A stretch of DNA of 64,000 nt from an uncultured Ruminococcus sp. (GTDB taxonomy: Bacteria; Bacillota; Clostridia; Oscillospirales; Ruminococcaceae), in NCBI GenBank assembly GCA_900545345.1, contig UQYQ01000003.1, positions 90,326 to 154,325 on the forward strand. The letters are read 5' to 3'. The notes beneath the pieces are model-generated. The model made no database searches and was not told the origin of the DNA. It saw only the letters and a list, made by a program, of their open reading frames with translations. A program made the translations under genes and the position numbers. This document shows, in pieces, positions 31,243-39,618 of the stretch (the first letter of the stretch is position 1; each line of letters opens with the position of its first letter).

Positions 31243-31960
31243 TCTTTCTCAGACTCCTTTCAAGCTTGCCAACCAGCCAAGTCAGAATCATAACTATGAC
31301 AAGATAAATCAATGCTACTGCAAATAACGGCATAAATGCCGAAAATGTTCTTCCCCTTATAATGTCGCCGCCCTTGGTTAAGTCCTGCACAGCTACATAA
31401 CCGGCAACAGAAGTTTCTTTTAATAAAACAATTGCCTCGTTTGCAAGTGTAGGAAGTACATTTTTCACAACCTGAGGAATGATAATATAAATCATTGTCT
31501 GTGCATAATTAAAGCCTAAAGAACGACCTGCTTCAAATTGACCGTTGTCAATTGACATAATGCCGCCTCTGACAATTTCGGCAACATAAGCTCCGCTGTT
31601 GATACCGAATGCAAAAATCGCAACAGTTACACCGTCACGCCAGTTCACCATAATAATAAAGTACATAATAAGCAGCTGAACAACAACCGGCGTACCACGA
31701 ATGACTGTAAGATACAGCTTGCAAAGCCAGTTGCATATTTTCAGAAGATAAAAGCTCAGTGACCTGTGCATAGTTTCGTGGTTTTTATCATATGTAGAGC
31801 GTACTGCTGCTATTAAAACACCCAGAACTAAACCTATCAATAGTGCACAAAAGGTAATTTTCAAGGTGGTTATCAAACCATCAGTAATATACTGCCAACG
31901 GTCTCCGTCAATAAAGTTCAGAATAAAAGCGTCTTTTTGCTCTAAAAGCCATTCTTTCAT
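31232..31960 (-). CDS. Polar amino-acid ABC transporter permease
   Basis: A 242-residue inner-membrane permease with about five membrane helices. The HisM-type signature TVIRGTPVVVQLLIMYF and the coupling motif EAGRSLGFNYAQTMIYIIIPQ are clear. The three-letter class is glutamine/cystine/histidine-type importers; the exact substrate is uncertain. AGAGGT precedes the ATG. It lies 11 bases after the binding-protein gene. Confidence 0.93.
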   Translation of the reverse strand: MKEWLLEQKDAFILNFIDGDRWQYITDGLITTLKITFCALLIGLVLGVLIAAVRSTYDKNHETMHRSLSFYLLKICNWLCKLYLTVIRGTPVVVQLLIMYFIIMVNWRDGVTVAIFAFGINSGAYVAEIVRGGIMSIDNGQFEAGRSLGFNYAQTMIYIIIPQVVKNVLPTLANEAIVLLKETSVAGYVAVQDLTKGGDIIRGRTFSAFMPLFAVALIYLVIVMILTWLVGKLERSLRKNER

Positions 31961-31971
31961 GCATATACCTC

Positions 31972-32727
31972 TTATTTCTCAGAGTTAATGTATTTGTCAA
32001 CGATTTTTTGTAAAGTACCGTCTTCTTTTAGTTTTGCAAGTGCATCGTTTATTTTGTTCAAAAGCTCGTCATTATCCTTGCTGACGCAAATTGCATAATC
32101 TTCAACAGCGTACTCTGTTTCCAGAATTTTGAGTCCGTCATTTGCATCAACAAATGATTTTGCAGGTTCATTATCGATAATTACACAATCTACCTTGTCG
32201 CTTTTTAAAGCCTCTACAGCGTCAGCACCTTTATTAAAGCGGCTTACTGATTTTTCACCGAATTCCTGTGAGGCATAAATGTCACCGGTTGTATCCTGCT
32301 GAACTCCGATTTTGTTCTTTTTAGATAAATCATCTATAGATTTGATTTTACTGTCATTTTTTACAATAACAACCTGAATTCCTGTAGCATAGCTTTCAGT
32401 AAAGTTTACACTTTGCTTGCGTTCGTCTGTAACTGTCAGTCCGGCAGCACCGATATCATATTTGCCGCTTTGAACTCCTGCCACAATAGAACCGAATTCA
32501 ATGTCCTCGATTTCCAAAGTCATATCCAATTCGTCTGCGATAGCCTTTGCAATTTCAGCGTCTATTCCCACAATATCTTTACCTTCATAGAATTCATAAG
32601 GAGGGAATGTGGCGTTTGTCGCCATAATTAAAGTTTCCTTATCTTCTTTTTTGTCCTTGTCACATGCTGTCAATGCACCGAGCATACAAAGAGATAAAAG
32701 TCCTGCAATCAATTTTTTCATTTTCAT
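31972..32727 (-). CDS. Amino-acid ABC transporter substrate-binding lipoprotein
   Basis: A 251-residue SBP_bac_3 protein. The ATG at 32727 is chosen because it gives a proper lipoprotein signal (KKLIAGLLSLCMLGALTAC, cleavage before Cys) and has AAAGGAA upstream; an upstream start would bury the signal. The family core ATFPPYEFYEGKDIVGIDAE and SGKYDIGAAGLTVTDERK binds a polar or cyclic amino acid. Membrane-anchored outside the cell, it delivers substrate to the permease encoded next. Confidence 0.93.
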   Translation of the reverse strand: MKMKKLIAGLLSLCMLGALTACDKDKKEDKETLIMATNATFPPYEFYEGKDIVGIDAEIAKAIADELDMTLEIEDIEFGSIVAGVQSGKYDIGAAGLTVTDERKQSVNFTESYATGIQVVIVKNDSKIKSIDDLSKKNKIGVQQDTTGDIYASQEFGEKSVSRFNKGADAVEALKSDKVDCVIIDNEPAKSFVDANDGLKILETEYAVEDYAICVSKDNDELLNKINDALAKLKEDGTLQKIVDKYINSEK

Positions 32728-32753
32728 GATACTGTTCCTTTCGATATAAAATT

Positions 32754-33188
32754 TCATTTTTTCAATGTCTTTTTCATGCGGATATGCGGACAAAATTCAT
32801 CATAATATACAGTGCTTTCTGAAATATAACCGCAGGCTTCATAAAAACTCTGCACTCGGCATTGTGCAGACAGCTCAGCTTCTTTGCCGCCGAGCTGTTT
32901 AATTTTTTCTTCCATTTTATTTATGATTTCTTTGCCGCAGCCTGATTTGCGAAATTCCTGTTTAACTGCAATTCGTCCGATATGAAACAGTGTTTTAACA
33001 TCTTTGTCCTGATAAATTCTCCCCACTGCCGCAGGAACGCCGTTTTTATACAGCAGGCAGTGCAGGCAATTTTTATCTGTCAAATCAAACTCGTTTTTAA
33101 AACCTTGTTCTTTAACAAATACTTCAGTACGAATTGAAATGATATCATCATTCAATTCAGAAAAGAATGCAGTCTGCACATATTTCAC
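32754..33188 (-). CDS. GNAT family acetyltransferase (ElaA-like)
   Basis: A 144-residue acetyltransferase. EVFVKEQGFKNEFDLTDKN is the N-terminal signature of the ElaA group, and IGRIAVKQEFRKSGCGKEII is the acetyl-CoA loop. It is the first gene of the ABC transporter operon, 26 bases ahead of the binding protein, with CAGGAG before its ATG. A functional link to the transporter (for example acetylating the imported compound) is possible but not shown. Confidence 0.88.
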   Translation of the reverse strand: MKYVQTAFFSELNDDIISIRTEVFVKEQGFKNEFDLTDKNCLHCLLYKNGVPAAVGRIYQDKDVKTLFHIGRIAVKQEFRKSGCGKEIINKMEEKIKQLGGKEAELSAQCRVQSFYEACGYISESTVYYDEFCPHIRMKKTLKK

Positions 33189-33209
33189 TCCTGAAAAAGA
33201 TTTGTTTTA

Positions 33210-33238
33210 ATTATAGCACAAATTATGACAAGTGTAAA
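33210..33238 (-). promoter_or_regulatory. Promoter of the GNAT-ABC operon
   Basis: On the minus strand TTTACA, 17 bases, TATAAT (reverse of 33233-33238 and 33210-33215), about 20 bases before the GNAT start. Confidence 0.65.
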
Positions 33239-33280
33239 GTTTTTTAGACAGTACAATGTGAGATAATTTTACCGGACCTA

Positions 33281-33309
33281 TTGATTATTAAATATATTTA
33301 TGATATAAT
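33281..33309 (+). promoter_or_regulatory. Promoter of the ABC-F leader transcript
   Basis: TTGATT (33281-33286), 17 bases, TATAAT (33304-33309). It starts a leader of about 245 bases before the ABC-F gene. Confidence 0.7.
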
Positions 33310-33341
33310 TATATCTAAGTTAAAAAGGAAGAGGTGGAAAG

Positions 33342-33365
33342 ATGCGTAACTTTTCTTGCAGATAA
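33342..33365 (+). CDS. Leader peptide MRNFSCR of the ABC-F attenuator
   Basis: A seven-codon ORF (ATG CGT AAC TTT TCT TGC AGA TAA) preceded by GGAAGAGGTGG. Its coding bases 33348-33361 are also the first arm of an RNA stem with 33411-33424. Ribosome stalling on such a peptide in the presence of a ribosome-targeting antibiotic is the known way of inducing ABC-F resistance genes. The ORF, SD and pairing are seen; stalling is inference. Confidence 0.7.
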   Translation: MRNFSCR

Positions 33366-33531
33366 ATTTGGGATACACAGTACTGCTTTAAATTGCATTG
33401 CTGTGTCCGATTGCAGGAAAGTTATAAGTCTGTCTGACTCTGTATAAATATATAGGTTAGCCGCTTTTTGCTGCGGTGTAACTTTGTTATTTTGAGCTGT
33501 AAGAATTGACTTTCTTGCAGCTTTTATTTTT
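33348..33531 (+). promoter_or_regulatory. Transcription attenuator of the ABC-F gene
   Basis: Three mutually exclusive partners are visible. AACTTTTCTTGCAG in the leader ORF (33348) can pair with TTGCAGGAAAGTT (33411). The same 33411 segment can instead pair with ACTTTCTTGCA (33509), which is the 3' arm of the terminator AGCTGTAAGAA/TTCTTGCAGCT (33495-33522) followed by TTTATTTTT. Free leader lets the terminator form. A ribosome held on the leader frees 33411 to act as antiterminator. ACACAG/CTGTGT forms a further small stem. Confidence 0.75.
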
Positions 33532-33559
33532 GAAATTAATAAATAAGGAGTTATTGATT

Positions 33560-35047
33560 ATGTCGATGATTAAAGTACAAAATCTCACCTTTTCCTATCC
33601 GTCGAGCTTTGACAATATATTTGATAATACAAGTTTTCAGATTGATACTGATTGGAAGCTTGGTTTTGTGGGCAGAAACGGCCGGGGAAAAACAACATTT
33701 TTAAATCTATTGCTTGGAAAATATGAATATCAGGGTAAAATTATATCGTCAGTGAAGTTTGATTACTTTCCGTATTCGGTTTCTGACAAAGCGGTGTTCA
33801 CAGGGGAAGTGCTTCGTGAAATTTGTCCGATGGCTGAAGAATGGGAGCTTATAAAAGAGCTGTCTTACCTTGAAGTTGATGACGATGTGTTATGGCGGCC
33901 GTTTGAAACGCTTTCAAACGGAGAACAGACAAAGGTTTTGCTTGCTGCACTTTTCTTAAATCGGGAACGGTTTTTATTAATTGACGAACCGACAAATCAT
34001 TTAGACGCCAGGGCAAGAGATGTAGTGTCAGCTTATTTAAAAAAGAAAAAAGGATTTATACTGGTTTCTCATGACAGAGCTTTTCTTGACACTTGTATCG
34101 ACCATATTCTCGTTATTAATAAAACGAATATCGAGGTTCAAAAAGGCAATTTCAGCTCGTGGAATGAAAACCGAAATCGGCAAGAGCAGTTTGAACATAC
34201 AAAAAATGAACGGCTGAAAAAACAAATTCACCAGCTTGAACAGTCGGCTAAACGGGCTGCGGCACATTCTGATAAAATAAATTCAACAAAAATAGGCTTT
34301 AATCCCGCAAAGGTTGAAAAATCATTGACCAGAAGACCTTCTATTGCAAAGAAAGCCGGTAAATTAATGAACCGTGCAAAGTCTATGGAAAACCGAATTG
34401 AAAAGAGCATTGCAGAGAAAAATCAGCTTTTAAAAAATGTCGAGGAAATATCTTCTTTGAAATTATCTCCTTTGAAGTATCATTCCAATCAGTTGATAAC
34501 ATTTCAAAATGTTACGCTTAGATACAGCGGAAATGTAATTTTTAAAGATATAAGCTTTACCGTAAATCAAGGTGACAGAATTGCAGTTGACGGAAAAAAC
34601 GGGAGCGGTAAAAGCAGTTTGCTAAAGCTTCTGACGGGATATGATATAGTGCATACAGGAGAGATTATAAAAGGCTCTGGCCTTATTATTTCATATGTAT
34701 CTCAGGATACTTCTCATTTGAAGGGGTCACTGTCTGACTTTGCAAAGAAGAATCAAATTAATGAAAGTTTGTTTAAAACAATTTTAAGAAAAATGGATTT
34801 TGAACGAATACAGTTTGAAAAAAGTATTGAGGAATTTTCAGGTGGTCAGAAGAAAAAAGTTTTACTTGCAAAAAGTCTTTGCGAGCATGCACATTTATAT
34901 GTATGGGATGAACCGCTTAACTTTATTGACATTTATTCCCGTATGCAGATTGAACAGCTTATAAAGGAGTTTTCTCCGACTATGATATTTGTTGAACACG
35001 ATAAGACTTTCAGAAATGAAATTGCGACAAAAATTATACGCTTATAA
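33560..35047 (+). CDS. ABC-F ribosomal protection protein (Lsa/CplR-like)
   Basis: A 495-residue soluble twin ATPase without membrane domain. NBD1: Walker A GRNGRGKTT, signature LSNGEQTK, Walker B LLIDEPTNHLDA. NBD2: GKNGSGKSS, FSGGQKKK and VWDEPLNFID. The interdomain linker (residues about 190-290) is basic and coiled, the part that reaches the peptidyl-transferase centre. The N-terminus NLTFSYPSSFDNIFDN and FQIDTDWKLGFVGRNG match Lsa/CplR-type proteins, which give resistance to lincosamides, streptogramins A and pleuromutilins. The ATG at 33560 follows AAGGAG. Regulation by the upstream attenuator supports an antibiotic-inducible role. Confidence 0.88.
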   Translation: MSMIKVQNLTFSYPSSFDNIFDNTSFQIDTDWKLGFVGRNGRGKTTFLNLLLGKYEYQGKIISSVKFDYFPYSVSDKAVFTGEVLREICPMAEEWELIKELSYLEVDDDVLWRPFETLSNGEQTKVLLAALFLNRERFLLIDEPTNHLDARARDVVSAYLKKKKGFILVSHDRAFLDTCIDHILVINKTNIEVQKGNFSSWNENRNRQEQFEHTKNERLKKQIHQLEQSAKRAAAHSDKINSTKIGFNPAKVEKSLTRRPSIAKKAGKLMNRAKSMENRIEKSIAEKNQLLKNVEEISSLKLSPLKYHSNQLITFQNVTLRYSGNVIFKDISFTVNQGDRIAVDGKNGSGKSSLLKLLTGYDIVHTGEIIKGSGLIISYVSQDTSHLKGSLSDFAKKNQINESLFKTILRKMDFERIQFEKSIEEFSGGQKKKVLLAKSLCEHAHLYVWDEPLNFIDIYSRMQIEQLIKEFSPTMIFVEHDKTFRNEIATKIIRL

Positions 35048-35158
35048 AGAACAGAAAAGTGAATTTTATTGACTGAGGTTTAAAACAATGGGATAAAAAT
35101 ATATATTTTTTACTGAAATCTATTGAGTAATTTCAGAATATCTGTTATACTTATTTAT

Positions 35159-35296
35159 AACAACGACTATGTTCCCCGCCTTAAAGGCGGCGGACGGCTT
35201 AGGGTTTCAGTAGGGGGTAACAATCCTCTACTGAAACCCTAAGAGGCTAATGCAAGGTCGTTTGTTGAATGACGGGGCATTAGCCCCTTATTGAAA
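35159..35296. repeat. Structured intergenic repeat, long copy
   Basis: Outer sequence AACAACGACTATGT ... GGTCGTTTGTTGAATGACGG closes by CGAC/GTCG pairing, followed by GGGGC/GCCCC. Two inner hairpins are nested: CCGCC/GGCGG and a perfect 15-bp stem TTAGGGTTTCAGTAG/CTACTGAAACCCTAA. A short copy without the inner hairpins is at 49712-49767. It looks like a REP- or PATE-like palindromic element. The rest of 35048-35354 holds no gene. Confidence 0.65.
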
Positions 35297-35354
35297 TAAT
35301 TTTTATTATAATCATTTTTTTATTTAATTATGTATTTTAAGAAGGAGAATTAAA

Positions 35355-35780
35355 ATGATTTTATTATCAGAACAGGTAGGACTTCAAAATGTATACACAC
35401 CATTGCCATTTGGATTCCATTTAACATTAATTATTTTTGCAACGATTATATTTTTACTTCAGTTTTTCAGAAGAAAAAGAATTTGCTATCTGCTTGCAGC
35501 GTTAGCAGTTGACGCTACTATTATAACGCATTTTGCATTTGAGAATAATACTGTTATCACAATTTTGGAAATCGCAGAAATCTTATTGGTTTTAGGATGT
35601 TTGGCAGATATTATAGCGGCGTATTTAAAACGCAGAAAGAATACGCTTGAAGAAAAGGAAAATGAAAGTCTTCTTGCTAAAGAGCAAAAAGAGCGTGAGC
35701 AAAAAGAAATTATCTCTGATAAAGATGTATTAGATAATGCTTTTGACAGTGAACTGAATGATTTAGATGAAAGTAAATAA
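35355..35780 (+). CDS. Small membrane protein of unknown function
   Basis: A 141-residue protein that I do not recognise. Three membrane helices are visible (about residues 20-38, 44-62 and 66-88), followed by a charged, Glu/Lys-rich tail of some 50 residues that is probably helical and cytoplasmic. AAGGAG precedes the ATG. It ends 26 bases before the dehydrogenase gene and may head the dehydrogenase-proBA operon. Confidence 0.7.
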   Translation: MILLSEQVGLQNVYTPLPFGFHLTLIIFATIIFLLQFFRRKRICYLLAALAVDATIITHFAFENNTVITILEIAEILLVLGCLADIIAAYLKRRKNTLEEKENESLLAKEQKEREQKEIISDKDVLDNAFDSELNDLDESK

Positions 35781-35806
35781 TACTTGTTTTAGCAGGAGAA
35801 GAATAA

Positions 35807-36787
35807 ATGAAATTATGTATACTCGATTCGGAAACTGTTTCAAAAAATGATGTTTCTCTTGATGGTATTACCTCGCTTGCAGAAACGGAGGTTTACGGCT
35901 ATACAAAGCCCGAAGATGTGGCAAAGAGAATAGGCGACTGCGACGGTGTGATATGCAATAAGTGTTTGATATCCGAAGAAGTTTTCGAAGCTTGTCCGAA
36001 TTTAAAATATATCGGTCTTTTTGCAACAGGATATAATAATGTTGACATTAATGCTGCAAATAAGCACGGTGCTGTGGTTTGTAATGTTCCTTCATATTCG
36101 ACACATTCGGTTGCACAGCACACATTTGCATTTATTTTAGATTATTTTAATCGTGTATCAGAGTATTCGAAAACTGTTGAAAACGGCGATTGGGTTAATT
36201 ATAAGCTTTTTTCGTATTTTTATATGCCTATTTTTGAAATCAAGGATATGCGAATCGGGATAATAGGTTTCGGAGATATAGGAAAACAAGTTTCAAAACT
36301 CAGTTTAGCTTTCGGTATGAAGGTTTCGGTTTATACAAGAACATCATCAAAGGTTGAAGATTTTAAGAAAGAAAATAACATAAGTGATGAAGATATCAGG
36401 GCCTGCAGTTTAGAAGAGCTTTTAAAGACTTCCGATGTGGTTACACTTCATTGTCCGCTGACAGACGATACAAAAGAGCTTATCAATAAAGATACACTTG
36501 CAATGATGAAAAGCACTGCACTTCTTGTCAATACTTCAAGGGGCGGAGTGATTAATGAGAATGATTTGGCTGACGCACTCAACAGCGGGGTAATCGCACA
36601 CGCAAGCGTTGATGTTATAGAATATGAGCCGATGAGAGAGGACTGTCCTTTAAGAAGTGCTAAGAACATAACTATAACACCTCACATAGCCTGGGCACCT
36701 AAGCAGACAAGAGAAAGGCTTTTAGAAACTGTTGCTGAAAATTTAAAAGCTTATATTGACGGCAGTCCGAAAAACCGGGTAAATTAG
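35807..36787 (+). CDS. D-2-hydroxyacid dehydrogenase family protein
   Basis: A 326-residue NAD-dependent oxidoreductase. The Rossmann motif is IGIIGFGDIGKQVSKL. Catalytic residues are Arg in VNTSRGGVINE, Glu in DVIEYEPM and His in ITPHIAW. The N-terminal substrate domain has the usual TGYNNVDINAANKHG. Substrate is probably a small 2-keto acid (glycerate, lactate or related) and cannot be fixed from sequence. It is 22 bases upstream of proB and is likely co-transcribed. AGCAGGAGAAG precedes the ATG. Confidence 0.9.
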   Translation: MKLCILDSETVSKNDVSLDGITSLAETEVYGYTKPEDVAKRIGDCDGVICNKCLISEEVFEACPNLKYIGLFATGYNNVDINAANKHGAVVCNVPSYSTHSVAQHTFAFILDYFNRVSEYSKTVENGDWVNYKLFSYFYMPIFEIKDMRIGIIGFGDIGKQVSKLSLAFGMKVSVYTRTSSKVEDFKKENNISDEDIRACSLEELLKTSDVVTLHCPLTDDTKELINKDTLAMMKSTALLVNTSRGGVINENDLADALNSGVIAHASVDVIEYEPMREDCPLRSAKNITITPHIAWAPKQTRERLLETVAENLKAYIDGSPKNRVN

Positions 36788-36809
36788 AAAGATATAAGGA
36801 ATAAAAATA

Positions 36810-37601
36810 ATGAAGAGTTTTAAAGACAATAAAAGGGTAGTTGTAAAGGTCGGAACTTCGATACTTGCACACAAGACCGGAAAGCTTAATATAAGACGGG
36901 TTGAAAGACTTGTTAAAATTCTTGCCGATTTAGAGAATTCAGGCAAGGAGATTATTTTAGTTTCAAGCGGTGCTATGGGACTGGGAATGGGCAAGCTGGG
37001 ATATGTTAAAAAACCGTCTGACACTCCGTCAAAGCAGGCTCTTGCCGCAGTCGGACAGTGTGAGCTTATGTATATGTACGATAAGCTGTTCGGAGAATAT
37101 AATATCGTTGTCGCTCAGCTTTTGCTGACTAAATATATTTTGCTGGAAGAGCGAAAGATAAATGTAGAAAACGCTGTAAACAAGCTTTTAGAGCAGGGAG
37201 TAATTCCGATAGTTAATGAAAATGACACCGTTGCAATTGATGAATTAGAGCTTGAAATGGGTGAAAACGATTCTTTAGCGGCAACTATAGCGGCTGTTTC
37301 AAAAGCGGATGCATTGGTCATTCTTTCGGATATCGACGGCTTGTTTGACGGCGATCCTAAAGAAAACGAAAATGCAAAGCTTATACCTTATGTTAATGCT
37401 ATTGATAACGATATAAAATCTCTGGCCGGTGGTGCGGGCTCAAAGCTGGGTACAGGCGGTATGATTACAAAGATTAAAGCAGCGGAAATTGCAGGAAGTG
37501 CAGGAATAGATACTGTAATTATGAACGGGAGAACTCCTGAAAAACTATATGACTTGTTTGAAGGCGGACAGGTCGGGACTCGATTTTTATCAGAAGATTA
37601 A
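36810..37601 (+). CDS. proB: Glutamate 5-kinase without PUA domain
   Basis: Phosphorylates glutamate, the first step of proline synthesis. The 263-residue protein is a single amino-acid kinase domain: VVKVGTSILAHKTGKLN, VSSGAMGLGMGKLG, PIVNENDTVAIDELE and LGTGGMITKIKAAEIAG. It lacks the C-terminal PUA domain of the 367-residue E. coli enzyme, as in many Firmicutes. Proline feedback sites lie in the kinase domain and could still function. It is followed 24 bases later by proA. Confidence 0.95.
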   Translation: MKSFKDNKRVVVKVGTSILAHKTGKLNIRRVERLVKILADLENSGKEIILVSSGAMGLGMGKLGYVKKPSDTPSKQALAAVGQCELMYMYDKLFGEYNIVVAQLLLTKYILLEERKINVENAVNKLLEQGVIPIVNENDTVAIDELELEMGENDSLAATIAAVSKADALVILSDIDGLFDGDPKENENAKLIPYVNAIDNDIKSLAGGAGSKLGTGGMITKIKAAEIAGSAGIDTVIMNGRTPEKLYDLFEGGQVGTRFLSED

Positions 37602-37625
37602 TCACTTTTTCAGAAAGGAACTAAT

Positions 37626-38894
37626 ATGAACTTTATCGAATTTGACACTTATATTGAGAAGTTAGGTAAAAAAGCGAAAGCAGCTAAAAAAAGTATAGCC
37701 TGTACAACGACAGGACAGAAAAACGACGCATTGCTTGAAATTTCATATGCACTTGAGCGTTCTATGGAAAGAATTATCGAAGAGAATGCAATAGATATTC
37801 AAAAAGCACGTGAAAACGGTATGTCTGAAGCTATGATAGACAGGCTTACATTAAGCGAAAGCAGAATTTATGCAATATCCAAGGCTTGTGTCAACCTGAC
37901 CAATTTAGAAGACCCTGTCGGTGTTATTCAAAGCGGTTCTGTTCGCCCTAACGGTATGAAAATTCAGAAAATCAGTGTTCCTTTAGGCGTTGTGGGAATA
38001 ATATATGAATCACGGCCGAATGTGACGGTCGATGCGGCGGCACTGTGCCTTAAAAGCGGTAACGCTGTTATTCTCAGGGGCGGAAAAGAAGCTATTCATT
38101 CAAACAGAATTTTAGTTGAGATTATGCGTGAAGCAATAGCTAAAGCAGGGCTTGACAAGGATATTATTCAAATAGTTTCCGATACTTCCCGTGAGGTCGT
38201 TATGCAAATGATGAAGCTTAATGAATATATTGATGTTTTAGTTCCTCGCGGGGGAGGCGGACTGATTAATGCTGTTGTTCAAAATGCGACTGTTCCTGTT
38301 ATTCAGACCGGTGTCGGAAACTGTCATGTTTATGTAGATAATTCAGCCGATATCAGAATGGCAGCTGACATTGTATACAACGGTAAGTGCTCACGCCCAA
38401 GCGTTTGCAATGCAATAGAAACCTGTCTTGTTCACAGGGATATTGCAGAAGAGTTTTTGCCTGTTTTAAAACGCCGTTTAGATGAAAAGAATGTTGAGAT
38501 AAGAGGCTGTCAGATTACAAAAATGATTCTCGGACAGGATATTATTCCTGCAGCTGAGGACGACTATGCAAAAGAATTTCTTGACTATATAATTGCAATA
38601 AGAGTTGTTGATGATTTGTCACAGGCGATTGAACATATTGACAAGTATTCCACAGGCCATTCGGAATGTATTGTCACGGAAAGTCTTTTCTCGGCTGAAG
38701 AATTTCAAAGACAGATTGACGCCGCTGCGGTTTATGTTAACTGCTCAACGAGGTTTACCGACGGCGAAGAGTTCGGATTAGGTGCTGAGATAGGAATTTC
38801 TACTCAAAAGCTTCATGCAAGAGGGCCTATGGGTTTAAAAGAGCTTACCACTACCAAGTTTTTAATCAACGGTGACGGTCAGATAAGAGAATAG
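37626..38894 (+). CDS. proA: Gamma-glutamyl phosphate reductase
   Basis: Reduces glutamyl-5-phosphate to the semialdehyde with NADPH, second step of proline synthesis. At 422 residues it has normal length. VVGIIYESRPNVTVDAAALC, LRGGKEAIHSN and VPRGGGGLINAVV are family signatures; the catalytic Cys lies in NGKCSRPSVCNAIETCL. The C-terminus ends with FGLGAEIGISTQKLHARGP. It forms an operon with proB. AGAAAGGAAC precedes the ATG. A GC-rich terminator follows. Confidence 0.96.
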   Translation: MNFIEFDTYIEKLGKKAKAAKKSIACTTTGQKNDALLEISYALERSMERIIEENAIDIQKARENGMSEAMIDRLTLSESRIYAISKACVNLTNLEDPVGVIQSGSVRPNGMKIQKISVPLGVVGIIYESRPNVTVDAAALCLKSGNAVILRGGKEAIHSNRILVEIMREAIAKAGLDKDIIQIVSDTSREVVMQMMKLNEYIDVLVPRGGGGLINAVVQNATVPVIQTGVGNCHVYVDNSADIRMAADIVYNGKCSRPSVCNAIETCLVHRDIAEEFLPVLKRRLDEKNVEIRGCQITKMILGQDIIPAAEDDYAKEFLDYIIAIRVVDDLSQAIEHIDKYSTGHSECIVTESLFSAEEFQRQIDAAAVYVNCSTRFTDGEEFGLGAEIGISTQKLHARGPMGLKELTTTKFLINGDGQIRE

Positions 38895-38917
38895 CCGGCG
38901 AGCCGCCGGTGGTTTTG
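38895..38917 (+). terminator. proBA terminator
   Basis: CCGGCG and CGCCGG with a 3-base loop begin at the proA stop and are followed by TGGTTTTG. Confidence 0.6.
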
Positions 38918-38923
38918 CCTCCT

Positions 38924-38964
38924 TTGGAAAGTTTTATTAATGTGCTGATTTCTGCAACGGAGGG
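38924..38964 (+). repeat. 41-bp direct repeat, copy 1
   Basis: TTGGAAAGTTTTATTAATG ... CTGCAACGGAGGG. Copy 2 at 39167-39207 differs at three positions. Both lie in the 380-bp non-coding region behind proA. Confidence 0.7.
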
Positions 38965-39134
38965 CTTTACCAAGTAAAAGAGCAGAATATATATTAGTTT
39001 TGCATGCATTTTGACTTTAAAAAGTGTGTAAAAAAGTATAGTTTGTGAAACGGCAGGCTTTTCATTTCTTATATGTTTTCATTTAACTAGTGGACAGTTG
39101 GTGGGTTTTGCTCTAAAAAGCGAAGCTTTTTATA

Positions 39135-39157
39135 TGTATCGGATAAAATCCGATACA
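39135..39157 (+). terminator. Perfect hairpin between the direct repeats
   Basis: TGTATCGGAT, AAA, ATCCGATACA followed by TTTCTCTT. The preceding AAAAGC-GAA-GCTTTT makes a second stem. It may stop residual read-through. Confidence 0.5.
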
Positions 39158-39166
39158 TTTCTCTTC

Positions 39167-39207
39167 TTGGAAAGTTTCATTAATGTGCTGATTTCCGCAG
39201 CGGAGGG
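39167..39207 (+). repeat. 41-bp direct repeat, copy 2
   Basis: Second copy of the repeat at 38924, 243 bp away in the same orientation. Confidence 0.7.
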
Positions 39208-39232
39208 ATTTTAACAATTAAATAGAACCAAC

Positions 39233-39265
39233 AAATCACGCTTTGTACTATGCAAGGCGTGATTT
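39233..39265. terminator. Terminator of RHH copy 1
   Basis: AAATCACGC and GCGTGATTT. The inverted copy at 44386-44418 has AACACGC/GCGTGTT, so changes in one arm are matched in the other. Confidence 0.8.
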
Positions 39266-39275
39266 TTAATATTGT

Positions 39276-39482
39276 TTATTTCTCTTTTACATTAAAATCT
39301 ATTATTCCGTTTTCCTTTTCATGCTCTTTTATATACTGTCGTATTAAATACAGTATTTGTGAATTTGCCGAGCGTCCGTCATAATCGGCTGCATAATGCA
39401 GTTTGTCAAGCAGCCGGGCTTCTATCCGTACTGTTAAATTCCTGATTTTATTGTATTTGTTTTTGTTAATCTGTTCTTTCAT
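39276..39482 (-). CDS. Arc/CopG-like RHH protein, copy 1
   Basis: A 68-residue basic protein with a ribbon-helix-helix: NLTVRIEARLLDKLHYAADY, then GRSANSQILYLIRQYIKEHE. It should be a DNA-binding repressor. It is almost identical to the protein at 44181 (about two residue differences beyond the start), and the DNA including the terminator is an inverted duplicate. It is divergent from an XRE gene across a 36-bp palindrome. It could be an antitoxin-like or autoregulatory element; no toxin gene is adjacent. Confidence 0.8.
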   Translation of the reverse strand: MKEQINKNKYNKIRNLTVRIEARLLDKLHYAADYDGRSANSQILYLIRQYIKEHEKENGIIDFNVKEK

Positions 39483-39498
39483 TATTTTTACCTTTCCC

Positions 39499-39534
39499 TA
39501 ATATAATTATTCGAAATTTCGAATAATTATATTA
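39499..39534. promoter_or_regulatory. 36-bp perfect palindrome between RHH copy 1 and XRE copy 1
   Basis: Symmetric about 39516/39517, with core TTATTCGAAATTTCGAATAA. Next to it the RHH promoter on the minus strand reads TTGACT, 17 bases, TATAAT, with further TTATTCG copies. It is the probable operator of XRE copy 1. Confidence 0.7.
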
Positions 39535-39618
39535 TATTCGCAATAACGAATAAAGTCAAGCCCGTTAGTCGTTATATGATATAATTTGTATATATCAACA
39601 AAAAGGAAGTATACGATT

